The notes: a model not told the origin generated them from the letters alone. DNA of 64,000 nt from Streptomyces paludis (GCF_003344965.1 NZ_CP031194.1:7192001-7256000); one strand, 5' to 3'. Shown: positions 36,463-45,463, counted from the first letter of the stretch. Numbers and translations: made by a program.

Positions 36463-36924
36463 ATGACCGTTCCACTCGGGTGTCACTACGTCGTGGAATC
36501 GCCCGCCTCCGCGGAACGCGTACCGACACTGCGCCGTATCGTCTCCGCGCGCCTGCGGTTCTGGGGACTCGGCCCGCATGCTGTCGGACCGGTCTGCGCG
36601 GGCCTCGGCGAACTGGTCACCAACGTCCACCGCCATGTCGGCGACGGTGCCCGCTGTGTGATCGAACTGCGTTGGACCGGACGTCACTTGACGGTGTCGG
36701 TCGAGGACGAGGGGCCGCGGCTGCCCCGGTTGCTGACGGCCGGCGGCGGGGGACTCGCCCACGTGGCCGCGCTCAGCGACAGCTGGGGCACCTGCGCCAC
36801 GGAGCGCGGCAAGGTGGTCTGGTTCACCAGGAGTGTGGAGGCGCCGCAGGGCGTCCCCAGCCTGCCGCGCACACCGCTCACCGCGGTCAGCGCGGTACGG
36901 CGGCTGCCCCTGCCCGCCGGGTGA
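36463..36924 (+). CDS. RsbW-like ATP-binding (anti-sigma-type) protein
   Basis: This 153-residue GHKL ATPase is of the small serine-kinase/anti-sigma type abundant in Streptomyces. Motif N is seen as GLGELVTNVHRHVG, then VSVEDEGPRLP (G1-like, Asp contacting adenine) and a Gly-rich lid AGGGGLAHVAALSDSWG. The end VVWFTRSV is typical of the fold. The chosen ATG has GAGGAG upstream; an in-frame ATG nine codons earlier is possible. No sigma factor or anti-anti-sigma gene adjoins it, so its partner lies elsewhere. Confidence 0.85.
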   Translation: MTVPLGCHYVVESPASAERVPTLRRIVSARLRFWGLGPHAVGPVCAGLGELVTNVHRHVGDGARCVIELRWTGRHLTVSVEDEGPRLPRLLTAGGGGLAHVAALSDSWGTCATERGKVVWFTRSVEAPQGVPSLPRTPLTAVSAVRRLPLPAG

Positions 36925-37007
36925 CACGGGCCGGCGGGGTCCTCGGCCGGACAGTTGTCCCGTACACATGCTCCCGGTCGCGGGGGCCGGAGGTTTAGGT
37001 TGGGGGC

Positions 37008-37973
37008 ATGAGCAATCTTGATCGTCAGGCCGCCGTCTCCGTCTGCGGCGGACGCGGGTTCGTCGTCGCCGAGCCCGTACGGGAGCTGCTGAGCCCCCGC
37101 CGCGTTCAGCTGGGCGAGTCCACGGAGGTCCGCAGACTGCTGCCCAACCTGGGCCGCCGCATGATCGGCGCCTGGGCTTTTGTCGACCACTACGGGCCGG
37201 ACGACATCGCGGACGAGCCCGGGATGCAGGTGCCACCGCACCCGCACATGGGCCTCCAGACGGTCAGCTGGCTGCACGAGGGCGAGGTGCTGCACCGCGA
37301 CAGCGTCGGCAGCCTTCAGACCGTACGCCCCCGGGAGCTGGCCCTGATGACATCGGGGCGGGCGATCTCCCACTCCGAGGAGAGCCCGCGCCCGCACGCC
37401 CGTTTCCTGCACGGCGCCCAGCTCTGGGTCGCGCTCCCGGACGCACACCGCCAGGTCGCGCCCCACTTCGAGCACCACGCCGACCTGCCCGTCGTCACCG
37501 CCCCCGGTGTGACGGCCACGGTCATCCTGGGCACCCTCGACGGAGCCACCTCGCCCGGCACCACCTACACCCCGATCGTCGGCGCCGACCTCGCCCTGAC
37601 CGGAGGCACCGAGGCCCGCCTCCCCCTGGACCCGGACTTCGAGTACGCCGTCCTGGCCATGTCCGGCGAGGCCCACATCGACGGAGTCCCCGTCACGGCC
37701 GGCTCCATGCTCTACCTCGGCTGCGGCCGCACCGAACTCCCCCTGCGCGCCGACTCCGACGCCGGCCTGATGCTCCTCGGCGGCGAGCCCTTCGAGGAGG
37801 AGATCGTCATGTTCTGGAACTGGATCGGACGGTCCCAGGAGGATATCGCACAGGCTCGCGAGGACTGGATGACCGGTACCCGCTTCGGCGAGGTGAAGGG
37901 CTACGACGGCCCTCCGCTTCCGGCCCCCGAACTGCCCGCCACTCGGCTCAAGTCGAGAGGAAGGGTGCGATGA
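37008..37973 (+). CDS. Pirin family protein
   Basis: This 321-residue bicupin has the pirin metal site PHPHMGLQTVSWLHEGEVLHRDS, giving two His in HPHMG, and later SGRAISHSEESP with a further His and Glu. The block LHGAQLWVALPDAHR and the C-terminal cupin (GGEPFEEEIVMFWNWIGRSQEDI) are also typical. Pirins of this kind include quercetin dioxygenase-like and redox-regulatory proteins; the function here is open. GGGGG precedes the ATG. A TTTAGGTT hexamer region just upstream may be its -10. Confidence 0.9.
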   Translation: MSNLDRQAAVSVCGGRGFVVAEPVRELLSPRRVQLGESTEVRRLLPNLGRRMIGAWAFVDHYGPDDIADEPGMQVPPHPHMGLQTVSWLHEGEVLHRDSVGSLQTVRPRELALMTSGRAISHSEESPRPHARFLHGAQLWVALPDAHRQVAPHFEHHADLPVVTAPGVTATVILGTLDGATSPGTTYTPIVGADLALTGGTEARLPLDPDFEYAVLAMSGEAHIDGVPVTAGSMLYLGCGRTELPLRADSDAGLMLLGGEPFEEEIVMFWNWIGRSQEDIAQAREDWMTGTRFGEVKGYDGPPLPAPELPATRLKSRGRVR

Positions 37974-38153
37974 GCTGGGCTTATGCCGAGAACCAGGGGA
38001 GGCCGTGGCGGCTGTGGGGCCATTCCGTTTTTGATCGGGGGGTCGTGTCCGATACGACCGCTGAAGGGCTGTCGGGATCTTGCTGCTGGGCCTCGCGTGG
38101 CACAGGGTGGTCACCTTGCCTGTGGCAGGTACGTTCAGGCCCCTGTGGCTTCT

Positions 38154-38885
38154 TCAGTCCCCTGCGGGGAGTTGACCTCTGGCTTTCTCCAGTCCGTCGA
38201 GGAGCAGGTCCAGGCCGAACCGGAACTCCTCGTGCAGTGGTACGGAGGTCAGCTCGTAGGCCGCAGCTGTTGTGGCCGGATAAAGCTCTGGGTCCAGAGA
38301 GTTGTAGTAATTCCGCAGCTGCGAATGCTCCTCCGGGTGCGGTGTTCCCGGGCCGTGCTGCTGGATGGCGAAACCGATCACGTAGTGGCCGACAGCGGTG
38401 AAGGCGCGCGCGGCCAGGTCGATCGGGAACCCATGACTCAGGAACAGTGTGATGAGCCGTTCTCTGCCTCGGAGACCGTTGGGACCGACTGGAACCTGCG
38501 CTGCCAGCAGCGGCAGAGCTTGAGGGTGCCGGCACAGGGTGCCGTAGAAAGCCTCCGCTGCGACGGTCACTGCTTCTCGCCAGGACAGGTCGTGCAGTTC
38601 TTCGCGCGAGACGCGTACTTCGCCCAGGACTCTGTCGGCGACAAGAGCGAGGAGCTCGTCTTTGCTGTTGAAATGCCGGTAGAGCGTCGCCGTGCCTGAG
38701 TCCAGGGCGTCGGCGAGCATCCGCAGGGTCAGTGCCTGGATTCCCACCTCGTCAATGAGCTTCAGCGCCGTGCCGACGATCCGCCCGACGTCCACGGGGG
38801 GGCGCCCGCGCCGGTACACAGGAGCGGGTGCCCGGTTCCCCCACCAAGCGGGACTTCCCGGGACCGGCTCGGCCTCCGAAGACAT
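38154..38885 (-). CDS. TetR/AcrR-family regulator (TetR_C type)
   Basis: This 243-residue regulator has the helix-turn-helix VGTALKLIDEVGIQALTLRMLADALDSGTATLYRHFNSKDELLALVADRVLGEV and a long C-terminal ligand domain like that of the TetR class (HDLSWREAVTVAAEAFYGTLCRHPQALPLLA). About 25 disordered residues precede the DNA-binding domain. The ATG is at 38885. An imperfect inverted repeat just upstream suggests autoregulation. Its targets may include the MMPL exporter operon nearby, but this is conjecture. Confidence 0.9.
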   Translation of the reverse strand: MSSEAEPVPGSPAWWGNRAPAPVYRRGRPPVDVGRIVGTALKLIDEVGIQALTLRMLADALDSGTATLYRHFNSKDELLALVADRVLGEVRVSREELHDLSWREAVTVAAEAFYGTLCRHPQALPLLAAQVPVGPNGLRGRERLITLFLSHGFPIDLAARAFTAVGHYVIGFAIQQHGPGTPHPEEHSQLRNYYNSLDPELYPATTAAAYELTSVPLHEEFRFGLDLLLDGLEKARGQLPAGD

Positions 38886-38949
38886 GAAGTTGTCACCCTC
38901 TCGGTCGGATCTGCTGTGGGCACCCCTTCACCACAGGAGTTTCGGCTTT

Positions 38950-38972
38950 ATGGTATCCGTTTCGGTACCGGG
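38950..38972. promoter_or_regulatory. Candidate TetR operator
   Basis: GGTATCCG and CGGTACC flank a short TTT centre about 65 bases before the TetR start, overlapping an A/T-rich TTTATGG that could serve as a -10. Symmetry is imperfect. Confidence 0.4.
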
Positions 38973-39026
38973 CGGATCCGGTCAGCGCCCTCCCGCGCGC
39001 GGACTTCAGACGACCAACGCCGTTCC

Positions 39027-39707
39027 TCAGGGGACGGGCGGTGGAGGCCGTACCAGTCCCGTCCGGTAGGCGATCACGACGAGCTGTGCGCGATCGCGGG
39101 CCTTCAGTTTCGCCATGGCGCGTTGGATGTGGGTGCGTACGGTCAGCGGGCTGATCGCGCAGATGTCGGCGATCTCGTCGTTCGGCAGTCCCTCGGCGGC
39201 CAGGGCCATGACCTCGCGCTCGCGGGCGGTGAGATGGGCCAGGCTTCCTGTCGCTGTCGGATGAGCGCCGGGGGCGCGTGTGGTGAGGAAGCGTGTAATG
39301 AGCGAGCGGGTGGCCCCGGGGGAGAGGAGGGCCTCGCCGGAGGCGACGGTGCGGACGCCGGTGAAGAGTTCGTCGACGGTCGCGTCCTTGCCGAGGTATC
39401 CGCTCGCGCCGGCGTGCAGCGCGCGTGCTACGTACTCATCGGTTTCATAGGTGGTCAGGACGAGTACCCGGGTCGCGGACAGCTCCGGAGCCGCGCAGAT
39501 CGCGGCGGTGGCCGCCAAGCCGTCGGCGCCGGGCATCCGGATGTCCATGAGGACGACGTCGGGGTGGTGGGCATGCGCGAGTTCCACGGCCTGGTTGCCG
39601 TCGGAGGCTTCACCGGTCACCTCCATGTCGTCGCAGGAGTCGAGCAGAGTGCGGAAGGTGGCCCGCATCAGGGCCTAGTCGTCGGCCAGCAGGATACGGA
39701 TCGTCAT
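39027..39707 (-). pseudogene. LuxR-type response regulator interrupted by an amber codon
   Basis: From the ATG at 39707, which overlaps the kinase stop as ATGA, the frame reads MTIRILLADD, then TAG at 39677-39675, then ALMRATFRTLLDS and on through an intact NarL/LuxR regulator. Relatives have Gln (CAG) at this place, so a single CAG-to-TAG change explains it. The rest holds the phospho-acceptor Asp in VVLMDIRMPG, VLVLTTYETDEYVARAL, GYLGKDA and a C-terminal HTH (LTAREREVMALAAEGLPNDEIAD). An ATG at 39668 could restart translation, but without strand one and the metal-binding Asp pair. It is either a true nonsense mutation or a sequencing error. Confidence 0.82.
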
Positions 39708-40903
39708 GGCGTTCGTTCTTTCTTCGGCAGGCAAGGGGGCAGCGGTAGTACAGCGGCGACCTCGAAACCGCCCTCGGGCCGGGGGCCGGCCTGTAGTTCG
39801 CCGCCCACGGAGAGGGCGCGTTCCCTCATGCCCAAGAGGCCGAAGCCGCGGCCTTGGGTGGAGTCAGAGGTGAGGGGGGCCGTGGTTCCGTCGTTCGTGA
39901 CCGTGATGACCAGGCGGGCGGTGGAGTATACGAGCTCTATGTGCGCGGCCCCCGTGGACGCGTGCTTGGTGACGTTGGTGAGGGCCTCCTGCAGGATGCG
40001 GAACGCGGTGAGATCCACCCCTGGGGAGAGCCGCCTGGGCTCTCCCCGGGTGGCGAGGGTGACGGTGATTCCGGCGGACTCGCACGCGTTGATCAACGCG
40101 GACAGGCGTTCCAGCCCGGGCGCAGGCTCCAGGACGGCGGAGTCCGGGGCGCTCGCCTCGCGCAGGAGCCCGACGGCGGACTTGAGTTCGCGCAGCGCCG
40201 AGGCGGTGGTGTCGATCAGGGCGGCGAGGATTCTCTGCGTTTCGTCGGGACGGGCCCGCAGGAAGTGTGCGGCGGCGCCGGCCTGGACCTTGGCCAGGGC
40301 CAGATGGTGGGCGACGACGTCGTGGAGGTCACGGGCGATGCGCAGGCGTTCCTCGGCGACGCGCAGACGCGCCTCCTCGTCACGGGTCCGCTCGGCGTGT
40401 TCGGCGCGTGCGTGGACGGCTTCCAGATAGGCGCTCCGCAGCCGGGCGCCGCGTCCCAGGGCGAGAGGCAGCACCAGCCACAGGATGGGGCCGATCACCG
40501 TGAGATCCGAGGGATCACTGATCACCACCGTGGTCACCACGGCCGCCACGGTGGTGAAGCCGTAGGCATGGGTGGTCCTGTCGTCGGTGCCGGCGGAGAG
40601 CCGGTACAGCCCGGCCATGAGGGGTGCAAGGAGCAGGGGAGTGACGACGTAGCCCAGGGCGATGGTGATCACCGTGGCGACGGCAATCACGACCAGGACG
40701 GTTCCTGGGCGGCGGCGACTGGCCAGCAACGCGAGGCAGGAAAGACCGGCGAGGGCTTCGGCGGGCCATTCCTCCGCCGGTGACGTGGCGTCGCGGGTGG
40801 CGAACGAGTCACCGACCGCGACGCAGGTCCACAGAGCCAGGGAGATCACCACACCCGCGCCCCGGGGGCGGGTTCTCTGGCATCCCGGTGGCCTGGTGAT
40901 CAT
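39704..40903 (-). CDS. Two-component sensor histidine kinase (HisKA_3/NarL type)
   Basis: This membrane kinase of about 399 residues has four to five N-terminal hydrophobic helices (VVISLALWTCVAVGD, ALAGLSCLALLA, VLVVIAVATVITIALGYVV, VIGPILWLVLPLAL) and no large sensor domain. Then come a coiled coil and the phospho-acceptor motif RIARDLHDVVAHHLALAKVQAG, and the ATPase domain with ILQEALTNVTKHASTG and STQGRGFGLLGMRERALSVGG. The ATG at 40903 has GGAG close upstream; an ATG 12 codons earlier is possible. It is downstream of an MMPL exporter and coupled to the broken regulator gene. Confidence 0.9.
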   Translation of the reverse strand: MITRPPGCQRTRPRGAGVVISLALWTCVAVGDSFATRDATSPAEEWPAEALAGLSCLALLASRRRPGTVLVVIAVATVITIALGYVVTPLLLAPLMAGLYRLSAGTDDRTTHAYGFTTVAAVVTTVVISDPSDLTVIGPILWLVLPLALGRGARLRSAYLEAVHARAEHAERTRDEEARLRVAEERLRIARDLHDVVAHHLALAKVQAGAAAHFLRARPDETQRILAALIDTTASALRELKSAVGLLREASAPDSAVLEPAPGLERLSALINACESAGITVTLATRGEPRRLSPGVDLTAFRILQEALTNVTKHASTGAAHIELVYSTARLVITVTNDGTTAPLTSDSTQGRGFGLLGMRERALSVGGELQAGPRPEGGFEVAAVLPLPPCLPKKERTP

Positions 40904-41019
40904 CTGCTCTCCGGTGGGTGAGTCGCGGGCCTGCCCCATGTGGGCGACCCGAGCCGCCCGTGGGCATTGCCACGTGCGGCTCGGTAAGGGCGGGGCACTG
41001 GAACGGACTGACGGAAGGA

Positions 41020-43242
41020 TCAGACGTGAACCCCGGCCGGGCTGTCCGCTGCGTGGCCGTCCGTGCCGGAGCCGTCGGCCGGCCGGCGGGTGAGCGACTC
41101 ACCCTCGATGTCGACGCGGGGCAACAGCCGGTCCAGCCGGCCCGGAAGCCACCACGCTTTGTCCCCCACCAGGGCCAGGACCGCGGGGACGATCGCCATC
41201 CGCACCACGAAGGCGTCGAGAAGGACCGCGGAGGCCAGACCGAAGCCGATCATCTTGATCATGGAGTCGGCCTCCGTGATGAAGCTGGAGAAGACCGCGA
41301 TCATGATCAGCGCGGCTGCGACCACTACCCGGGCGCTGTGCCGGAACCCGGTGGTGATCGCCTGCGCGGGCCGGTCCCCGTGGACGTACGCCTCACGCAT
41401 ACGCGAGACGAGGAAGACCTCGTAGTCCATGGCGAGTCCGAAGACGATGCCGACGAGGAAGATCGGCATCAAGCTCATGATCGGTCCGGTCTGGTCGACG
41501 CCCAGCAGCCCGGCGCCGTACCCCTCCTGGAAGACGAGGACCACGGAGCCGAGGGCCGCGAGCACCGACAGCAGGAAGCCGAGGGCCGCTTTGACGGGGA
41601 CCAGGACGGACCGGAAGATCACCAGAAGCAGGACGAAGGCCAGACCGATCACGACCGCGAGATAGGGGAACAGCGCGGCCTGGACCTTGTCGGCGATGTC
41701 GATGTTCACCGCGGTGGTGCCGGTGACGAGGAAGGTGGCCCCGGCCGTGGACTCGGTGCCGGGACGTTCGGCACGGACGGTCTTCACCAGGTCCTTGGTC
41801 TTGTTGTCCGTCGGCGAGGTCGACGGCACGGCCCTGAAGAGCGCGGTGTCGCCGGTGCCGTTGAACCGGGCCGGTGAGACGGCCACGATTCCCTCCGTGG
41901 CAGCGACATTCTCCGAGATCTTCCGCACCGCGCCCTTCGGGTCGGCGGTGCCCTTGGCGTCCACGACGATGGTCAGCGGCCCGTTGAAGCCCGGCCCGAA
42001 GCCCTCGGCCAGCGCGTCGTAGGCCCGGCGCTCGGAGGTGGAGGTGGGCTTGGCCTCGTCGCCCGGCATGCCCAGCTGTAGATTTGCCACCGGCAGTGCT
42101 ATCGCGCCGAGGCCCACCACGCTCAGCACCAGCACAGGGACGGGATGGCGCTGTACGAACCCGGACCAACGGGTACCCCCGTTCCTGGCGCCCTCCTCGA
42201 CGAGCCTGCCCGTCCGGGCGGCTTTGCGTGAGGCCCGCGAGAGCGCGGCGTTCGGCCACATGCCGAACAACGCCGGTACGAGGGTCAGCGCGACCAGCAC
42301 CGAGACGACCACCGCGCCCGCGGCTGCCAGCCCCATCTTGGTGAGCATCGGGATGCCCACCACCGACAATCCCGCCAGTGCGATGACGACGGTGAGCCCG
42401 GCGAAGACGACGGCCGAGCCGGCTGTGCCGACCGCCAGCCCGGACGCCTCCTGCGGTGCGTGGCCCTTGGCGCGCTCCTCGCGGTAGCGCGATACGACGA
42501 AGAGCGCGTAGTCGATGCCGACGGCGAGTCCCAGCATCGTGGCCAGCGTGCTGGCCGTGTCCGACAGCGCGAAAAGGTCTGCCACCGCTGTGATCGTGAA
42601 GAGGCTCACGGCGACCCCGAGGAGCGCGGTCAGCAGAGGCAGTCCGGCGGCTACCAGCGAGCCGAAGGTGATCAGCAGCACCAGGGCGGCCACCAGGACA
42701 CCGATTCCCTCGGCCAGCCCGCCCGCTTCGCCACTGTCCAGTGCCTCACCGCCGGCCTCGACCGTCAGGCCCGCGTCCCGCGCTCGGTCGACGGCCTTCC
42801 GTACGGTTGCCTTGCTCGCATCGGTGACATCGGCGACCTTGACCTTGTAGGTGACGGTCGCGTAAGCCGTCGAGCCGTTTTTGCTGACCGCGTCCGTCTG
42901 GAAGGGATCATCGACGCTGTCGACCTGTGGGCCGTCCGCCAGCTCCGTCACGGCCCTCTCTATGACCGCCCTCGTGTCGGACGCGGTCACCTTCTGTCCG
43001 TCCGGGGCGACGAACACGACCTGGGCGGTGGCGCCGTCGGCCGTGGCCCCCGGGAAGCGCTCCTGCGCCAGGTCGTATGCCTTCTGCGCCTCGATGCCCG
43101 GCATGGAGAACCTCTCGTCGGAGGCTCCCGGGGTTTGAGAGGCGGCCAGGGCGGCGGTGGCCAGGACAGCCAGCCACATCAGGACGACGGTCCAGCGTCG
43201 CCGGAAGGCCAGACGGCCCAGTCGGTAGAGAAAGGTAGCCAC
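41020..43242 (-). CDS. MMPL-family (RND-type) exporter
   Basis: This 740-residue membrane protein has two MMPL repeats of about six helices each. It begins RLGRLAFRRRWTVVLMWLAVLATAALAA and has periplasmic loops at about 35-180 and 390-540. Helix motifs include TMLGLAVGIDYALFVVSRYREE and MPIFLVGIVFGLAMDYEVFLVSRMREAY, each carrying the G-x-x-x-D-Y proton-relay pattern of the family. Such proteins export lipids or drugs. The GTG start has GGAG seven bases upstream. Together with the downstream kinase and regulator it forms a three-gene unit. Confidence 0.92.
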   Translation of the reverse strand: MATFLYRLGRLAFRRRWTVVLMWLAVLATAALAASQTPGASDERFSMPGIEAQKAYDLAQERFPGATADGATAQVVFVAPDGQKVTASDTRAVIERAVTELADGPQVDSVDDPFQTDAVSKNGSTAYATVTYKVKVADVTDASKATVRKAVDRARDAGLTVEAGGEALDSGEAGGLAEGIGVLVAALVLLITFGSLVAAGLPLLTALLGVAVSLFTITAVADLFALSDTASTLATMLGLAVGIDYALFVVSRYREERAKGHAPQEASGLAVGTAGSAVVFAGLTVVIALAGLSVVGIPMLTKMGLAAAGAVVVSVLVALTLVPALFGMWPNAALSRASRKAARTGRLVEEGARNGGTRWSGFVQRHPVPVLVLSVVGLGAIALPVANLQLGMPGDEAKPTSTSERRAYDALAEGFGPGFNGPLTIVVDAKGTADPKGAVRKISENVAATEGIVAVSPARFNGTGDTALFRAVPSTSPTDNKTKDLVKTVRAERPGTESTAGATFLVTGTTAVNIDIADKVQAALFPYLAVVIGLAFVLLLVIFRSVLVPVKAALGFLLSVLAALGSVVLVFQEGYGAGLLGVDQTGPIMSLMPIFLVGIVFGLAMDYEVFLVSRMREAYVHGDRPAQAITTGFRHSARVVVAAALIMIAVFSSFITEADSMIKMIGFGLASAVLLDAFVVRMAIVPAVLALVGDKAWWLPGRLDRLLPRVDIEGESLTRRPADGSGTDGHAADSPAGVHV

Positions 43243-43735
43243 GAGGGATCTCCGTATCTGCGTGCAGGAACCCGCTCAGGCTGTCGGGGAGTGGTCCGTG
43301 TCGTCGTCATGCTCTGGATAGGAACCTCACTACTGATGAGGCAGTACAGCTATGGCCGCGAGACCCTCTCAGGTACGACAGGCCCCTCACGCCCGGCGGG
43401 GACCGGACGGCCCTGCCCGTCATCGCAGAGGCCGTCCCGCCCGGCACGGGCGGTGCCATATGGACGTCGCCGGTCCCATGAGACTCCGCCGGCGGCGTAC
43501 GCCGTCTTGCGTACGGCCATGCGTGGTCCGGTGGCGAGCGACAGGGCGGTCAGGCGAAAATGTTATTGGCCACAATGTGGCCGATAAGGGTTCCGTATCG
43601 GCTGCGAGCGCGGATCGGGCCGAGGGCGGTGGGGCCGGCAGGCCCTCCTGCTGGCACGCGAGACGCCACCCGGCCGCGCGCCCTGGTGAGGTACTCGGGG
43701 CCGTACTCCTGTGTCCTGGCCGCGGACGGTCCGGG
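43243..43735. other. 493-base non-coding interval with operator-like palindromes
   Basis: No gene is supported between the MMPL start and the dehydrogenase stop. It holds a 25-bp near-perfect palindrome at 43563-43587 and a smaller CCTCA...TGAGG repeat near 43326-43342, close to the MMPL promoter region. Confidence 0.5.
43563..43587. promoter_or_regulatory. 25-bp palindrome (12-bp arms)
   Basis: TTATTGGCCACA and TGTGGCCGATAA flank a single central A, with one mismatch between arms. It is A/T-richer than its surroundings. It looks like a dimeric repressor site, but no gene start adjoins it: the nearest is MMPL, 320 bases away. Confidence 0.5.
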
Positions 43736-44686
43736 TCAGTCTGCGATGAGTACGGGGCGGGGGCCTGCGGGAGCCGCCCACGCCTCGCTGACCTGGGAGA
43801 GACGGTAGGTGTGCGCGTCGACGTTTGCTTTGCCGTCGGCGATGAGCTGTACGTAGGCGGAGACCTGGATGAAATAGCGGCGCATGTCGAAGGAGCCGAT
43901 CCCGCTGCCGCTGAGGCGGAAGGGGCGGCTGCGCAGCAGCGGGGCGGGTACGGCGGCCTGTGCGCCGGCCAGGGAGCCGATCTCCACGTAGCTTGTGGCG
44001 CCCTCGCCGGGAACGTCTGCCAGTGCCTGGAAGGCGGACTCGGCCACGCCGCCCCACAGGAAGTCCAGGACGAGGTCGGGTGCCTTGCCGTCGAGAGCCG
44101 CACCCATGGCTGCCGCGTCCGCGTGCTTGTCGCCGACGATCTCGACGGTTTCGGCGCCGAGCCCTCTCGCCCGCTTGAGGGCGTCCGTGCCGCGGCCCGC
44201 GCCGATCACGCGCCGTACGCCGAGCGCCAGGGCGTTCTGTACGGCGAGACCGCCGGCCGCTCCGGTCACCCCGAGGATCATGACGGTGTCCGGTGTGCCG
44301 TGCTCGTCCGCATGGGTGGTCAGCGGCATCCAGGACGACATGCCCGGATTCACACCCGCCGCCACGGAGACGGGATCTGCCCCGTGGGGAAGCGGGACGG
44401 CCATGGGGACCGCCATCCGCTCGGCGAATGTGCCCCAGGGCTCCTCGACGCCACCGGTGTACACCAGCGTGCCGTCGTTGGTGCGGGCCACCGCGTCCAC
44501 GCCCGGCACCAGGGGGAACCGGCCGGTGCTGCTGTAATGCCCGCCGGAGGCCCTGGAGCGCACGACGGGGTGGATGGCGGTGGCGACCAGGTCGACGATC
44601 TGGCGCCCCTCTCCGGCTTCCGGATCGCGGAAGTCCTGGTACTCGGGCACGGCACCACCCGTCGTCGCCACTACTGCTGCCTTCAT
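43736..44686 (-). CDS. Quinone oxidoreductase-like MDR dehydrogenase
   Basis: This 316-residue medium-chain dehydrogenase/reductase has an N-terminal GroES-like domain (MKAAVVATTGGAVPEYQDF, FPLVPGVDAVART) and a Rossmann domain with ILGVTGAAGGLAVQNALALG, VIGAGRGTDALKRARGLGAE and PDLVLDFLWGG. The zinc-ligand residues of alcohol dehydrogenases are not evident, so it is closer to NADPH:quinone reductases. GAGGAG precedes the ATG. A palindromic operator 85 bases upstream matches one in front of the divergent monooxygenase, so the two are probably co-regulated. Confidence 0.88.
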   Translation of the reverse strand: MKAAVVATTGGAVPEYQDFRDPEAGEGRQIVDLVATAIHPVVRSRASGGHYSSTGRFPLVPGVDAVARTNDGTLVYTGGVEEPWGTFAERMAVPMAVPLPHGADPVSVAAGVNPGMSSWMPLTTHADEHGTPDTVMILGVTGAAGGLAVQNALALGVRRVIGAGRGTDALKRARGLGAETVEIVGDKHADAAAMGAALDGKAPDLVLDFLWGGVAESAFQALADVPGEGATSYVEIGSLAGAQAAVPAPLLRSRPFRLSGSGIGSFDMRRYFIQVSAYVQLIADGKANVDAHTYRLSQVSEAWAAPAGPRPVLIAD

Positions 44687-44770
44687 TTCCGCTCTCCTCT
44701 GGCTCGTGAAGCGCACTGCGGGCCTCATGGCTCCGGAGTGCGGTGGGGCTGCGGGGAATCCGCAGCCTTT

Positions 44771-44789
44771 ATGGGTACAGTGTAGCCGT
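44771..44789. promoter_or_regulatory. TetR-type operator, copy 1
   Basis: The imperfect 19-bp palindrome ATGGGTACA-G-TGTAGCCGT lies upstream of the MDR dehydrogenase. It shares the core TACAGTGTA and the flank ACGGC/GCCGT with the copy at 45346. Confidence 0.65.
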
Positions 44790-44899
44790 AAGTGTGTTTG
44801 GGTGCGTCCGCTGAGGCTTTCGGAGTGTGCCGGCCGAAATCCGGGGGCACGACACACTGCCCGCGATGAGGGGAAGTCCCCCCTGTAGAGGTCATGGCC

Positions 44900-45271
44900 C
44901 CGCTCAGTGCCGCGCGCGGGGCGTCGACCATGGTGGTGCGGAAAACGGTCATTGTGGGTGCCTTGCCGTCGAGCAGTGTGTCGGCGCCGTGGTACATGCC
45001 CGGTTCGACGGCAACGGGCGGTCGTCCCCGGCGGCGATACGGCCGCGATCCACCCCGAGGTCGGTGGCGTTCTCGCGCAGTCGGCACAACGCGCGGTAGC
45101 GGTCGTTCAGTGCGGCAGGGTAAGGATCCTCCGGCGCGACTTCAGGTAGAGCGGGGGATGGCGCGGTTCGGGTGGAATCACGGCGAGGACGCGGTGGCGT
45201 GCGGTGATCGCCACGGTGGCCCCGAGGGGCGCGGCAGCGATCGGTCCGCCGAGGGTGCGTCGAAGTGTCAT
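44900..45271 (-). pseudogene. Decayed alpha/beta hydrolase (acetyl-esterase type)
   Basis: Three pieces in different minus-strand frames read as parts of one HSL-type esterase. The N-terminus is MTLRRTLGGPIAAAPLGATVA (from 45271). A middle piece near 45131-45020 is DPYPAALNDRYRALCRLREN followed by ATDLGVDRGRIA. The C-terminal piece near 45009-44905 is VEPGMYHGADTLLDGKAPT. The oxyanion-hole segment and the nucleophile-elbow segment (expected right after VDRGRIAVAGDS) are deleted, so it cannot be active. It lies between the two copies of the palindromic operator, so its ancestor was probably part of the same regulon. Confidence 0.7.
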
Positions 45272-45345
45272 CGGTCGGCACCTTCCTTCTCGTGCGTCGA
45301 ACGCGCCGGGGCCCGCGCTCGACCCGCTTGTTGCGTTCTCCATAA

Positions 45346-45364
45346 ACGGCTACAGTGTATCCGT
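45346..45364. promoter_or_regulatory. TetR-type operator, copy 2
   Basis: The palindrome ACGGCTACA-G-TGTATCCGT (one mismatch) sits between the esterase remnant and the FAD monooxygenase gene, about 100 bases before the latter. It is the second copy of the site at 44771. Confidence 0.65.
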
Positions 45365-45463
45365 AAAAGAGCCCGCGCCCGTCCCCATTGCCCGAGGGGC
45401 GTGATGCGCCAGGCGGCTCATCGCCATCGCGCCCCCCGTTCGAATGAGTTGAGGTCGATCACC

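Noticed and set aside
37970..38401. 143-codon plus-strand ORF starting in an ATGA overlap with the pirin stop
   Set aside because: The overlap is tempting, but the translation has no family character and its second half is antisense to the intact TetR gene at 38154-38885.
43420..43735. Possible small genes between the MMPL and dehydrogenase genes
   Set aside because: All frames give Arg/Pro/Thr-rich translations with no motif and no ribosome site. Treated as regulatory or relic DNA.
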